This document shows, piece after piece, positions 8,462 through 17,112 of a stretch of DNA of 57,481 nucleotides (positions are counted from its first letter, which is position 1; each line of letters starts with the position of its first letter). A program made the position numbers and the translations under genes. The stretch is from positions 1-57,481 of the forward strand of contig NZ_FMBA01000014.1 in assembly GCF_900094935.1 (NCBI RefSeq), read 5' to 3'. This DNA is from Gilliamella intestini (GTDB lineage Bacteria > Pseudomonadota > Gammaproteobacteria > Enterobacterales > Orbaceae). The notes under the pieces were generated by a model, which searched no databases, had not been told where the DNA came from, and worked only from the letters and a program-made list of their open reading frames with translations.

Positions 8462-10027
8462 ATGCATTTTAATCTTAGCTATATAAAACGTTTATTCATT
8501 GCTTTACTTTTAACAACCCTTAGTATTAACTGTTTTGCTAAAGATGATATTACTTTTGCAAACTTTCGCGATATTCGTGATTTGAACCCACACCTTTATG
8601 GTGGCGAAATGTGGGCGCAAAATATGCTTTATGAGTCGCTAGTTCATTATAATGAAGATGGTACCTTTTCGCCTTGGCTAGCTGAAAGCTGGACCATTAC
8701 TAACGATGGTAAAACTTATACTTTTAAGTTAAGAAAAGATGTTACTTTTAGTGATGGTGCTAAATTTGATGCCCATAGCGCTAAACTAAACTGGGATGCG
8801 GTGCTTTCAAATAAAGTACGTCATACTTGGCTTGAAATGGTACGCCTAATTACCGAAATCAAAGCCGTAGATGATTATACTTTGCAAGTTAACCTATCCG
8901 AACCTTACTACCCATTTTTGATTGAAATTGCCGTTACAAGACCAATGCGCTTTATTTCACCAAATTCTATGATTGATGGCGAAACAAAAAATGGTGTTAA
9001 ATCTTATATTGGTACTGGCCCTTATGTTTTAGGCGATCATAAAAAAGATCAGTATGCCATTTTTAACGAAAACCCTAACTACTGGGGCAGAAAACCGCAA
9101 ATTAAAAAGGTCACAATGAAAGTGATCGCTGATAACCAAAGCCGTTTGATGGCGCTTGAAAAAGGTGAAATTGATCTTATTTACGGTAAAAATATGGTCG
9201 ATGCTGATTCGTATGAACGATTTGCTAAAATGGATAATTTTCAAACATTAATGTCAAAACCCGTTTCAAGCCGAATCGTTCTGATGAATACAACAAGGCC
9301 ACAACTTAAAGATGCCAATGTGCGCCGAGCTATTGAGCATATCATCAGTAAAAAAGATGTTTCTGAAGGTATTTTTAATAATAGCGAAGCACCAGCCGAT
9401 ACTTTAATGGCAACTAATATTCCTTATGCTAATATCGGGTTAAAACCCTATGAGTATGATACCAACTTAGCAGCGCAACTACTTGATAAAGCGGGTTGGG
9501 TTAAAGTGAATAGCGAGCAATATCGTCAAAAAGAAGGCAAACCGTTCGAAATCACCCTTTACTATGATAGCAACACAGCTTCGCAAAAAACCATTGCTCA
9601 ATATATGCAAGATGAATTTGAGCAAGTTGGTTTAAAATTGAACATTCACGGTGAAGAAGAACAAGGCTATCGCGATCGTCAAAAAGCCGGTGATTTTGAT
9701 ATGGTTTTTGATATTTCGTGGGGGATGCCTTATGATCCGCAGTCTTTCTTATCTGGCATGAAGTTGCCTGTTTATGGTGATTATATTGCTCAGCAAGGCT
9801 TAGCAGAAAAAGCTAAAATTGACGCAAGTATTAGCAAAGCGCTTATTTCCACCGATGAACAAGAGCGACAAGCACTTTACCGCTATGTACTAGAAACACT
9901 TCATAACGAAGCAGTATACATTCCTTTAACTTATGAACGTAACCGAGCTATTGCCATTAAGTCATTAAAAGGCATTGAATTTGCACCGTCACAATTTGAT
10001 ATTCCATTTGATAAAATGCATTATTAG
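8462..10027 (+). CDS. nikA: Nickel ABC transporter periplasmic binding protein NikA
   Basis: 521 residues, family SBP_bac_5. It has a signal peptide (MHFNLSYIKRLFIALLLTTL ... CFA) and then the NikA-type N-terminus (DLNPHLYGGEMWAQNMLYES). Further matches to E. coli NikA include HTWLEMVRLITEIKAVD, YYPFLIEIAVTRPMRFISP, IGTGPYVL and WGMPYDPQSFLSGM. NikA-type proteins deliver Ni(II), often as a histidine or metallophore complex, to the inner-membrane permease. I chose the ATG at 8462 because an in-frame GTG at 8414 lies inside the operator palindrome. First gene of a tight five-gene operon; no strong Shine-Dalgarno is visible. Confidence 0.88.
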   Translation: MHFNLSYIKRLFIALLLTTLSINCFAKDDITFANFRDIRDLNPHLYGGEMWAQNMLYESLVHYNEDGTFSPWLAESWTITNDGKTYTFKLRKDVTFSDGAKFDAHSAKLNWDAVLSNKVRHTWLEMVRLITEIKAVDDYTLQVNLSEPYYPFLIEIAVTRPMRFISPNSMIDGETKNGVKSYIGTGPYVLGDHKKDQYAIFNENPNYWGRKPQIKKVTMKVIADNQSRLMALEKGEIDLIYGKNMVDADSYERFAKMDNFQTLMSKPVSSRIVLMNTTRPQLKDANVRRAIEHIISKKDVSEGIFNNSEAPADTLMATNIPYANIGLKPYEYDTNLAAQLLDKAGWVKVNSEQYRQKEGKPFEITLYYDSNTASQKTIAQYMQDEFEQVGLKLNIHGEEEQGYRDRQKAGDFDMVFDISWGMPYDPQSFLSGMKLPVYGDYIAQQGLAEKAKIDASISKALISTDEQERQALYRYVLETLHNEAVYIPLTYERNRAIAIKSLKGIEFAPSQFDIPFDKMHY

Positions 10028-10053
10028 GTTGTTGATTTTATTATTTAATAAGA

Positions 10054-10998
10054 ATGTTAAATTATATTTTTAAACGTTTAATTATGATGATACCGATTCT
10101 TATCGGTATCTCATTTATTGCATTTTTGCTGATTAATTTAGCTCCTTCAGATCCTGCCGAAGTTGCATTACGCCTAAACGAAATCATGCCAACGCCCGAA
10201 GCCATTGAAAGTATGCGCCAAGAGCTTGGTTTAAATGAACCTTTTTGGTATCGTTATTTTAACTGGCTGTATAATGTTTTTCATCTCGATTTTGGCCGTT
10301 CATTTATTCATCGTGACCGATTCGTTTGGGATGAGATGATTCGCTGTTTAAAACCAACACTTATTTTAGCTACATCATCCTTTGTTTTTACCCTTATAAT
10401 TAGTTTAATTTTGGGCATACTCTGTGCCATTTTTGCCAATTCTATGTTTGATCGGATTTTGCGTATCATTATCTTTTTAGGCACAGCGATGCCAAGCTAT
10501 TGGCTGGGGTTGTTATTTATTTGGTTATTTGCTAATTACCTTGACCTATTACCAACTAATGGTTATGGTTCTTGGCAAAATTTAGTTTTACCTACAATTA
10601 CATTATCGTTTGTGTATATTTCTACTTATATTCGATTTATTCGTAATAACATGATTGAAAACATGCATAATTATTTTATTTTTTATGCTCGTAGCCGTGG
10701 GTTAAAAGAACGCACCATCATTTTAAAACATGTGCTAGTCAATTCATTACAAACCACCATTACCGCATTAGGTATGACCATTCCACAATTAATTGCGGGT
10801 TCGTTTGTTGTTGAGTATATATTTTCGTGGCCAGGGCTTGGGCGGTTGTGTATTTCTGCAATAATGAATCGAGATTACCCTGTTATTCAAGCTTATATCT
10901 TATTGATGGCTATTTTATTTGTTGTTTGTAATTTTATTGTGGATGTTTTACACCTATTACTCGATCCACGGTTAAAAGAGAGTGGTAGTCTTTCATGA
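10054..10998 (+). CDS. nikB: Nickel ABC transporter permease NikB
   Basis: 314 residues, the length of E. coli NikB. It is an inner-membrane permease with about six transmembrane segments. The DppB/NikB-type N-terminus is MLNYIFKRLIMMIPILIGIS, and the EAA-type loop for ATPase contact is ARSRGLKERTIILKHVLVNS. With NikC it forms the membrane channel. Its last four bases overlap nikC (ATGA), indicating translational coupling. Confidence 0.87.
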   Translation: MLNYIFKRLIMMIPILIGISFIAFLLINLAPSDPAEVALRLNEIMPTPEAIESMRQELGLNEPFWYRYFNWLYNVFHLDFGRSFIHRDRFVWDEMIRCLKPTLILATSSFVFTLIISLILGILCAIFANSMFDRILRIIIFLGTAMPSYWLGLLFIWLFANYLDLLPTNGYGSWQNLVLPTITLSFVYISTYIRFIRNNMIENMHNYFIFYARSRGLKERTIILKHVLVNSLQTTITALGMTIPQLIAGSFVVEYIFSWPGLGRLCISAIMNRDYPVIQAYILLMAILFVVCNFIVDVLHLLLDPRLKESGSLS

Positions 10999-11825
10999 GC
11001 CAACTTAAGCAACTGTTCAAAAATAAAATAGCATTATGCTGTTTAACGATTATTGGGGTGATTATTGTTTTAGGTATTTTAGCGCCTTATATTGCTCCAT
11101 TTGATCCAAATAAAGTTCGCATTGTGCGTAAGTATGCGGCAATTTCTGCTCAGCATTGGTTTGGTTGTGATCATTTAGGTCGGGATATCTTTTCTCGGTT
11201 ACTTTATGGTATTCGCTCAACACTATTTTTGTCGATATTGACCATGGCAATAACAATTGTTATTGGAACCATCATTGGGCTTATTTCGGGCTATAATAGA
11301 GGTAAACTTGACGAATGTATTATGCGCCTTTGCGATATTATGCTTTCTTTTCCAAGTCAGGTAATGATACTAGCCATTGTCGGCGTGCTTGGAGTCGGCA
11401 TTGAAAACGTGATTATTGCTAATATTGTTGTCAAATGGGCTTGGTATAGCCGAATGATTCGTAGTTCTGTAATCAAGTATAGCCGTAAAAACTATATTCT
11501 TTTTTCACGCACAATTGGTGCTCCTCATTTTTTTATTATTCGGCGCCACTTGCTACCTAATATTATGTCTGAACTTGTTGTACTCGCTACACTCGATACA
11601 GGGTGGGTTATTTTAAACATTTCGGCACTTTCTTTTATTGGATTAGGCGTACAAGCTCCCACCGCAGAATGGGGATTAATGTTAAGCGAAGCCAAAAACG
11701 TAATGATTCAGCACCCGATGCAGATGGTCTTTCCAGGAATGGCTATTTTGATTGTGGTTGCTGCATTTAATATGCTAGGAGATTGTTTGCGAGATATTTT
11801 AGATCCAAAGGAAAAAACAGCATGA
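10995..11825 (+). CDS. nikC: Nickel ABC transporter permease NikC
   Basis: 276 residues (E. coli NikC has 277). It is a DppC-type inner-membrane permease. The N-terminal helix is followed by the periplasmic segment LAPYIAPFDPNK and QHWFGCDHLGRDIFSRLLYG, a block shared by this permease class. The loop FSRTIGAPHFFIIRRHLLPN contacts the ATPases. It overlaps nikB and nikD by 4 bp each (ATGA), so nikB-C-D are translationally coupled. Confidence 0.88.
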   Translation: MSQLKQLFKNKIALCCLTIIGVIIVLGILAPYIAPFDPNKVRIVRKYAAISAQHWFGCDHLGRDIFSRLLYGIRSTLFLSILTMAITIVIGTIIGLISGYNRGKLDECIMRLCDIMLSFPSQVMILAIVGVLGVGIENVIIANIVVKWAWYSRMIRSSVIKYSRKNYILFSRTIGAPHFFIIRRHLLPNIMSELVVLATLDTGWVILNISALSFIGLGVQAPTAEWGLMLSEAKNVMIQHPMQMVFPGMAILIVVAAFNMLGDCLRDILDPKEKTA

Positions 11826-12688
11826 GTGACACATTGCTTCAAGTTAACAATCTCACCGTAACACTAGATAACAGCAAGCCACTATTAAATAATATTTCGT
11901 TTCATCTAAAACATCATCAATGTTTAGGTATAGTTGGTGAAAGCGGTAGTGGCAAAAGCTTAACATGCAAAGCGATTATGGGCTTGTTAGAACCTTATTT
12001 TTCAGTTCAAGGGCAAATCCTGTTTTCCCCTAAAAAAACACAAATCAAATTACAACAAAATGGCGATTTGTTAAAACAAAATAACGAAACATTACGTTTT
12101 ATGCGTGGTAATGTGATTTCGGTCATTTTACAGCACCCAATGAGTGCTTTTGATCCGCTTTACTGTGTTGGTAACCAAGTTGTTGAAACGCTATTGGCTC
12201 ATCAACCAATCAGTAAAAATCAAGCCATAACTAAAACGCTTAATATGCTTGTAGAGATTGGTCTTGATAATCCTAAACAAATTTATAATCGATACCCTCA
12301 TCAATTAAGTGGCGGTATGCTACAACGAATAATGATTGGTATTGCTCTTATGCTTGAACCTGAGCTGATTATTGCCGATGAACCAACAACTGCATTAGAT
12401 TCAATTAACCAATTTAATATTCTAAAAATATTTGAACAAATTAAACAACAATCCAAAACATCCATGATATTTATCTCGCATGATTTAGGCGTTATTCACC
12501 ATATAGCCGATCACATTTTGGTAATGAACAAAGGAACCATTGTTGAACAAGGAAGTCGAGATCATATTTTTTATCATTCTAAAAATGATTACACTCAATA
12601 TTTAATTAATGCTCGTAAGCAATTATTAGCAAAATTTAATTGTGTTGTTCAACCCAATTATATAACACCCAGTTCGGAGACAATCTAA
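11822..12688 (+). CDS. nikD: Nickel ABC transporter ATPase NikD
   Basis: 288 residues. ABC ATPase with Walker A GESGSGKS, signature LSGGMLQR and Walker B LIIADEPTTALD. The start at 11822 (MSDTLLQVNNLTVTL) overlaps the nikC stop as ATGA; an upstream in-frame ATG at 11783 is deep inside nikC. It is about 30 residues longer than E. coli NikD, mainly in the C-terminal tail. It pairs with NikE to energise NikBC. Confidence 0.86.
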   Translation: MSDTLLQVNNLTVTLDNSKPLLNNISFHLKHHQCLGIVGESGSGKSLTCKAIMGLLEPYFSVQGQILFSPKKTQIKLQQNGDLLKQNNETLRFMRGNVISVILQHPMSAFDPLYCVGNQVVETLLAHQPISKNQAITKTLNMLVEIGLDNPKQIYNRYPHQLSGGMLQRIMIGIALMLEPELIIADEPTTALDSINQFNILKIFEQIKQQSKTSMIFISHDLGVIHHIADHILVMNKGTIVEQGSRDHIFYHSKNDYTQYLINARKQLLAKFNCVVQPNYITPSSETI

Positions 12689-13468
12689 ATGCCACCGTTG
12701 TTACAGCTCGATCATGTAAAAAAATCGTTTTTACAACCCAATCAAGGCTTACTTGGTCGTAAAAAGATATCGGTAATTAATGATGTCTCGTTTTCACTAT
12801 ATCAAGAGCAATGTTTGGGAATTATTGGGGAAAGTGGCAGTGGTAAAAGCACCCTAGCTAAACTGATTTTAGGGCTTGAAAAGCCAGATAGTGGAAACAT
12901 TTACTTTAATGGATTTGATACATCTCAACGCGCTTGGCGAAAATCCTCAATACGGCGTGATATCAGTGCCGTATTTCAAGATTATAATGCATCAGTTAAC
13001 CCTTATTTTACTACTGCTGAAATTATTGCCGAACCTATTGATATTTACCAAAAAATATCAACTAAAGAACGTCAAAAACGAATTGATTCGCTGTTGGAAC
13101 AAGTCGGGTTAGATCACTCCTTTTATCACCGCTTTCCTCATGAAATGAGTGGCGGTCAATTGCAACGAATTTGTATTGCACGGGCGATTGCTTGCTCGCC
13201 TAAATTTATTCTATTTGACGAAGCAGTCAGTTCGTTAGATATATCAGTACAAACTCAAATTTTATCTTTACTTGCCGATTTACAAAAACAGCTAAACCTA
13301 ACCACGATTTTTATCACTCATGATTTAACGACTATCACTTATTTGTGCGATAAGGTGATCTTTTTTTATCAAGGACAAATTGTTGAACAGGTGGACAATA
13401 TTTCTCAATTAAGCCAAGTCAATCATCCTTATTCTAAACAACTTCTTGAATCTATTTTAGGATTTTAG
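12689..13468 (+). CDS. nikE: Nickel ABC transporter ATPase NikE
   Basis: 259 residues. ABC ATPase with Walker A GESGSGKST, signature MSGGQLQR and Walker B FILFDEAVSSLD, in which A replaces the usual P of DEPTS, as is common in NikE-like proteins. It starts at the base after the nikD stop. The C-terminus keeps the oligopeptide/nickel transporter pattern NHPYSKQLLESIL. Confidence 0.86.
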   Translation: MPPLLQLDHVKKSFLQPNQGLLGRKKISVINDVSFSLYQEQCLGIIGESGSGKSTLAKLILGLEKPDSGNIYFNGFDTSQRAWRKSSIRRDISAVFQDYNASVNPYFTTAEIIAEPIDIYQKISTKERQKRIDSLLEQVGLDHSFYHRFPHEMSGGQLQRICIARAIACSPKFILFDEAVSSLDISVQTQILSLLADLQKQLNLTTIFITHDLTTITYLCDKVIFFYQGQIVEQVDNISQLSQVNHPYSKQLLESILGF

Positions 13469-13471
13469 ATT

Positions 13472-14797
13472 ATGACTACATCTTCAAATTCAAATAAACA
13501 ATATCATTTTAAAGACTACCTTGCGCTGGTTATCCCCTTTATTATTTCAACAATCACAACGCCACTGCTTGGGGTGGTTGATACAGCTCTAGTTGGTCAC
13601 TTACCTAACCCTGCCTTTATTGCTGGTATTGCTATAGGCACCGTGATTTTTAATACTATCTATTGGCTATTTGGCTTTTTACGAGTCAGCACCACAGGGT
13701 TTTCGGCTCAAGCATTAGATGATCCTATTTTATTAAGATCCTCGCTTATTCGCCCGTTTTTTATTGCCATTTTATTAGGCATTGTTTTTATTATTTTTCA
13801 AAGCCTAATATTTAATACCGCCATGCAACTTATAAAACCAAATGAAGAAGTAAAACACCATGCCCACACCTATTTTACTATTCTAATTTGGGGGGCGCCT
13901 TTTGTTTTAATCAATTATGTCTTAGTGGGGTGGTTAATGGGCATGGCAAAAATAAAAGCGGTTTTGTTTTTGCAAGTATTAATCAATTTACTTAACATTG
14001 TTATGGCTGTCACCTTTGTTTGGGGGTTTCATTTTGATATTCAAGGTGTCGCTTTTGCTACACTTAGCGCACAAATCATCTGTACACTATTAGGAATCTG
14101 GTTTATTTATGCCTATTTACCTAAAACCGAGCAAAAAACAGATTTCAAAGCCATATTATCTTGGCAATCTTTAAAAGGGGTAATTTTAGTTAATACTAAT
14201 TTAATGATTCGAACTATCTGTTTGCTTGTTGTTACCAATCATTTTATCTCGATTGGCTCTCGTTTTAGTACCGAAGTGTTAGCCGCTAATGCGGTTTTAT
14301 TTCAAATCCATTATTTAATGGCTTATTTATTTGATGGTTTTGCCAATGCCTCGAGTGTTTTTAGTGGTAAAGCTAAAGGAACAAAAGACGTCACGTTATA
14401 TAATCAAACACTACGTTGGTCATTGCTATCGTGCTTTATTTGCCCCACTGTTTTGATTGCAATTTGGTTGGGATTTGATTCAACCATTATCCATTTACTC
14501 ACTAATCAAACCGACATTATTAACCTATGTACTAAATATCAATACTGGATTATTGTGTTCCCTATTGTGGTTGCTGGTGGGCTTATTTATTATGGCGTGT
14601 TTTCAGGCATTAGCTACACATCATCCATTCGAGACTCAATGATTTTAGCGCTATTGCTATGGTTAATTGCACAATATCTATTTGTACCCATTTGGGGCAA
14701 TCATGGGTTATGGCTCTCTTATATTTTATTTAGCACAGGTCGAACACTATTTTTAGTCATCTGGATTAAAAAATCCAAAAATAATATTATGCTTTAA
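13472..14797 (+). CDS. MATE family efflux transporter, DinF type
   Basis: 441 residues and 12 hydrophobic segments. The first MatE repeat contains LGVVDTALVGHLPNPAFIAG, the DinF-subfamily signature. MATE proteins export cationic or toxic compounds with Na+ or H+ exchange. It starts 3 bp after nikE, so it is transcribed with the nickel operon rather than next to lexA as in E. coli. Whether it has a role in metal or metallophore export is open. The in-frame ATG at 13472 is the natural start. Confidence 0.82.
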   Translation: MTTSSNSNKQYHFKDYLALVIPFIISTITTPLLGVVDTALVGHLPNPAFIAGIAIGTVIFNTIYWLFGFLRVSTTGFSAQALDDPILLRSSLIRPFFIAILLGIVFIIFQSLIFNTAMQLIKPNEEVKHHAHTYFTILIWGAPFVLINYVLVGWLMGMAKIKAVLFLQVLINLLNIVMAVTFVWGFHFDIQGVAFATLSAQIICTLLGIWFIYAYLPKTEQKTDFKAILSWQSLKGVILVNTNLMIRTICLLVVTNHFISIGSRFSTEVLAANAVLFQIHYLMAYLFDGFANASSVFSGKAKGTKDVTLYNQTLRWSLLSCFICPTVLIAIWLGFDSTIIHLLTNQTDIINLCTKYQYWIIVFPIVVAGGLIYYGVFSGISYTSSIRDSMILALLLWLIAQYLFVPIWGNHGLWLSYILFSTGRTLFLVIWIKKSKNNIML

Positions 14798-14814
14798 GCA
14801 GCTACGCAGTAGAT

Positions 14815-14831
14815 AACCTATTGCGTAGGTT
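14815..14831 (+). terminator. Small hairpin after the nik-MATE operon
   Basis: AACCTA-TTGCG-TAGGTT, with a second overlapping pairing CTACGCA / TGCGTAG (14802-14828), lies 18 bp past the operon stop. There is no T run, so termination is uncertain. Confidence 0.35.
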
Positions 14832-14968
14832 AATATCAAATTAAGTGTAAATAACAAAACTCAAAATACACAAGGCATCTCTTTTTTTAAAACTTAACTT
14901 ATTGAATATTATTAATTATTTAGCGTATCAATTAAAATATATATCACTTTTTTCCCGTTTTTTAAGTT

Positions 14969-15006
14969 TTAAACGGTATAGACTCCTGAATATTTTTTAC
15001 AAAAAT
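14969..15006 (+). repeat. Dispersed intergenic repeat, copy 2
   Basis: TTAAACGGTATAGACT followed by CCTGAATATTTTTTACAAA. It is nearly identical to copy 5 at 54787. On the minus strand it lies just downstream of the terminator of the zinc-ribbon gene. Confidence 0.65.
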
Positions 15007-15011
15007 ATAAT

Positions 15012-15039
15012 CAAAAAAGGCAACCTAATGGCTGCCTTT
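15012..15039 (-). terminator. Terminator of the zinc-ribbon protein gene
   Basis: On the minus strand, AAAGGCAGCC / GGTTGCCTTT (one mismatch, 4-base loop) runs into TTTTTTGATT. It lies 22 bp past the stop at 15061. Confidence 0.75.
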
Positions 15040-15060
15040 AATTGTATTAACAAACTAAAA

Positions 15061-15267
15061 TCACTTTTTATGTGGATGCGGATCTTTAACAGAATCACCC
15101 TGTCCAGTCATAATGTACCAACCATTTTTGCTATGCGGTTTTTTATTATAATCAGGGCAAGGAGGTAACGATTTCTTACTTTGGTTTGAATAAATATAGC
15201 CACAGTCAGCGCACTTATAAGTACCAGACGAAACATCACTACCATATGGAGCAAATTTGTGTACCAT
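15061..15267 (-). CDS. Small zinc-ribbon protein
   Basis: 68 residues beginning MVHKFAPYGSDVSSGTYKCA. It carries a rubredoxin-like knuckle CADCGYIY. A single downstream cysteine (PPCPDYNKK) stands where a CxxC is usually found, so the second metal ligand pair may be incomplete. The rest is polar (NGWYIMTGQGDSVKDPHPHK). The start at 15267 is fixed by GGAGGG 7 bp upstream. Similar small proteins with this N-terminus occur in gammaproteobacteria, but the function is unknown to me. Confidence 0.65.
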   Translation of the reverse strand: MVHKFAPYGSDVSSGTYKCADCGYIYSNQSKKSLPPCPDYNKKPHSKNGWYIMTGQGDSVKDPHPHKK

Positions 15268-15515
15268 TCTAAGACCCTCCAAATTAAATAAGCGACAAGC
15301 CCAATGCTTATCACTGTATATATAACCGCCAATTTAATAAAAAATCAAGTACATTTTTCAAACAAAAAAACAATAAAATAACCATTTTGAGCACATAAAA
15401 ATCGGTTAGAAAGATATTGATTTTATTATTTTTTTTAAAATTGATTTTTTATTGACTATTTTTTGTTGTAGCAAGTTTAATTTTTAAGAAAAGTGCTTTT
15501 GGACTTTCAGTCATT

Positions 15516-15546
15516 AAAATGCAAAGCTCTCAGGCTTTGCTATTTT
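15516..15546. terminator. Hairpin, possible bidirectional terminator
   Basis: GCAAAGC-TCTCAG-GCTTTGC (15521-15540), flanked by AAAAT on the left and TATTTT on the right. It is the only clear structure in the 381-bp gap 15268-15648, which is otherwise AT-rich with no recognisable gene. Confidence 0.5.
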
Positions 15547-15648
15547 GGCTATCCTCCTCGCACTGGAATTTTATTCTTTTATTGATTATTCTTTATTAAT
15601 ATCAGAATATCATTAGCGCCATAAAGATTAATAACTAAGTAATAAAAA

Positions 15649-16581
15649 CTAAGGGGTGGTGCAAAGACCATAATTAATAATAGAAGTCTTGAACCAAAAA
15701 ATATCACCGTTACTAGCTCCCACATCAAACTGACCACTAAACGGCCCTATTCTAGTCGTGTCACTTGTCCAATAGTTTTGGTCAACGAAGTCCGCACCAG
15801 CGTAATGATACATAAAGCCCCACTCCGAAAATAATCCAGCACCTATTGTACGCAGGTAATTATTATTTTTTGATGGAGGTGTAGCGCCGATAGAGCCTTG
15901 GCAATTCGGACCTGAGCCAATACCAGAACAAACTGCATTAGTCAGCTCCTTAACCTGTGGCACTCGATAACCCAAACCACTACACCAAGTTACCATATCA
16001 GGATAGTGATATAATTCAGCCCCCCTAACCACGAACCATTTTTGCAGGACAAATCCATATTTTATTACCTCGTTCCCCTCTCTATCTCTACCCACTAACT
16101 CAAAGGTCTGCGGTAACCTTGGCTTAGCAATTCGACTAGGATAAGGATTGAACCATTGATTTCTTGCCTCTGGACCTGTTAGTGTAACGCGAAATTCAAC
16201 ATCGCATTGGGCATTACATTTTGTTTTTCTCGTCACTGTAGCGGTAATTCCATCATGCGTAATTGGCGCTCCCCATGTTAATTCATCGGCATCTCCCCTT
16301 ATGATTAAATCAAAATATAACCCATTTGCGCCCGTTGTCGGAAAATTTAGGTTGTATGATGCCTGATCGGTTGATTGAACTAAGAATCCATAATCTGGAT
16401 GCCATATATCAGCAGGGCCTGCAAAGTGGAGTCTACCATACTCAAGATAGGGCTTTACAAATTTAAGCTCACCCCATTGTAACGATGGCAGTATTATGGC
16501 ATCACTACGATTAGTTCTTCGAACATTCTTAACGGGTAATGCCTGTAAACTCCATAAACAAGACAATAATAACAATACCAA
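15649..16581 (-). CDS. Secreted lectin-like protein with uncertain, probably damaged 5' end
   Basis: 310 residues from a TTG at 16581. There is a hydrophobic signal segment (VLLLLSCLWSLQA), then beta-rich sequence. The C-terminal domain (MVTWCSGLGYRVPQVKEL ... GLFSEWGFMYHYAGADFVD ... YWTSDTT) resembles DUF1566 or intimin-type C-lectin domains and the C-terminus of the protein at 2768-4294. The TTG start leaves no basic N-region. The same frame is open upstream and encodes a plausible extended signal peptide (KLLSKLFRKVSLVLVLL) but has no ATG. An ATG at 16697 would supply MS-LNLSDKHTSW if one base were restored. So the gene may be frameshifted near its start. Confidence 0.5.
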   Translation of the reverse strand: MVLLLLSCLWSLQALPVKNVRRTNRSDAIILPSLQWGELKFVKPYLEYGRLHFAGPADIWHPDYGFLVQSTDQASYNLNFPTTGANGLYFDLIIRGDADELTWGAPITHDGITATVTRKTKCNAQCDVEFRVTLTGPEARNQWFNPYPSRIAKPRLPQTFELVGRDREGNEVIKYGFVLQKWFVVRGAELYHYPDMVTWCSGLGYRVPQVKELTNAVCSGIGSGPNCQGSIGATPPSKNNNYLRTIGAGLFSEWGFMYHYAGADFVDQNYWTSDTTRIGPFSGQFDVGASNGDIFWFKTSIINYGLCTTP

Positions 16582-16697
16582 TACTAACGAAACTTTTCGG
16601 AATAGTTTTGATAATAATTTGAAAGATAACTTTGAAGATATAAACGTGGCAGGGTTAAAAATCCAACTAGTGTGTTTATCTGATAAATTTAAGACAT

Positions 16698-17112
16698 AGG
16701 TTTGCCAGTGCTGGTGTCTGGTGTCTGGTGTCTAAAATGATAATGCATTATGGTTCACCTGTCAAGTAAGTTAATGATTTATTTTGATTTGTTTGCTTAT
16801 TTAATGTTCTACCTCTTTAAGGTAGGTTAAAGTATAGCCATTTAAAAAAAACTTGGCTAGTTTTTTATACAATTTTTTAATTAGAATATGATGCTAGGCT
16901 TTGTAAATCTTAACTTTTGTGAAAAAAATGAATATTGGTGATAATTTCTGAATCAAGGATTTAGTGAATTACCTAAAACCAATGAACATATAATCCTTAC
17001 CATGTTATGGGGTGTATTACGCTCATAAAATTGTTCAGTTAGAGTATTGATTTTATTTAATTTTTTATTTTTATTAAAATCAACCAGTTATACAGAAATT
17101 TCTATTTTTTAT
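16698..17112. other. Gap between secreted-protein gene and CRISPR array
   Basis: Holds the 7-bp tandem repeats and a small hairpin CTACCT-CTTTA-AGGTAG (16809-16825). No cas-like coding sequence is seen. The part next to the array is its leader-distal side. Confidence 0.5.
16711..16731. repeat. Three 7-bp tandem repeats (CTGGTGT)
   Basis: CTGGTGT occurs three times in direct succession, 14 bp upstream of the broken ATG (16697) of the secreted protein gene. Confidence 0.8.

Noticed and set aside
14902-15168. Plus-strand 88-codon frame
   Set aside because: It covers dispersed repeat copy 2 and the antisense of the zinc-ribbon gene and terminator; not protein-like.
15108-15332. Minus-strand frame starting with a hydrophobic segment, overlapping the zinc-ribbon gene
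   Set aside because: The second half is the out-of-frame zinc-ribbon gene; the hydrophobic start (AVIYTVISIGLVAYLIW) is suggestive but has no good start signal.
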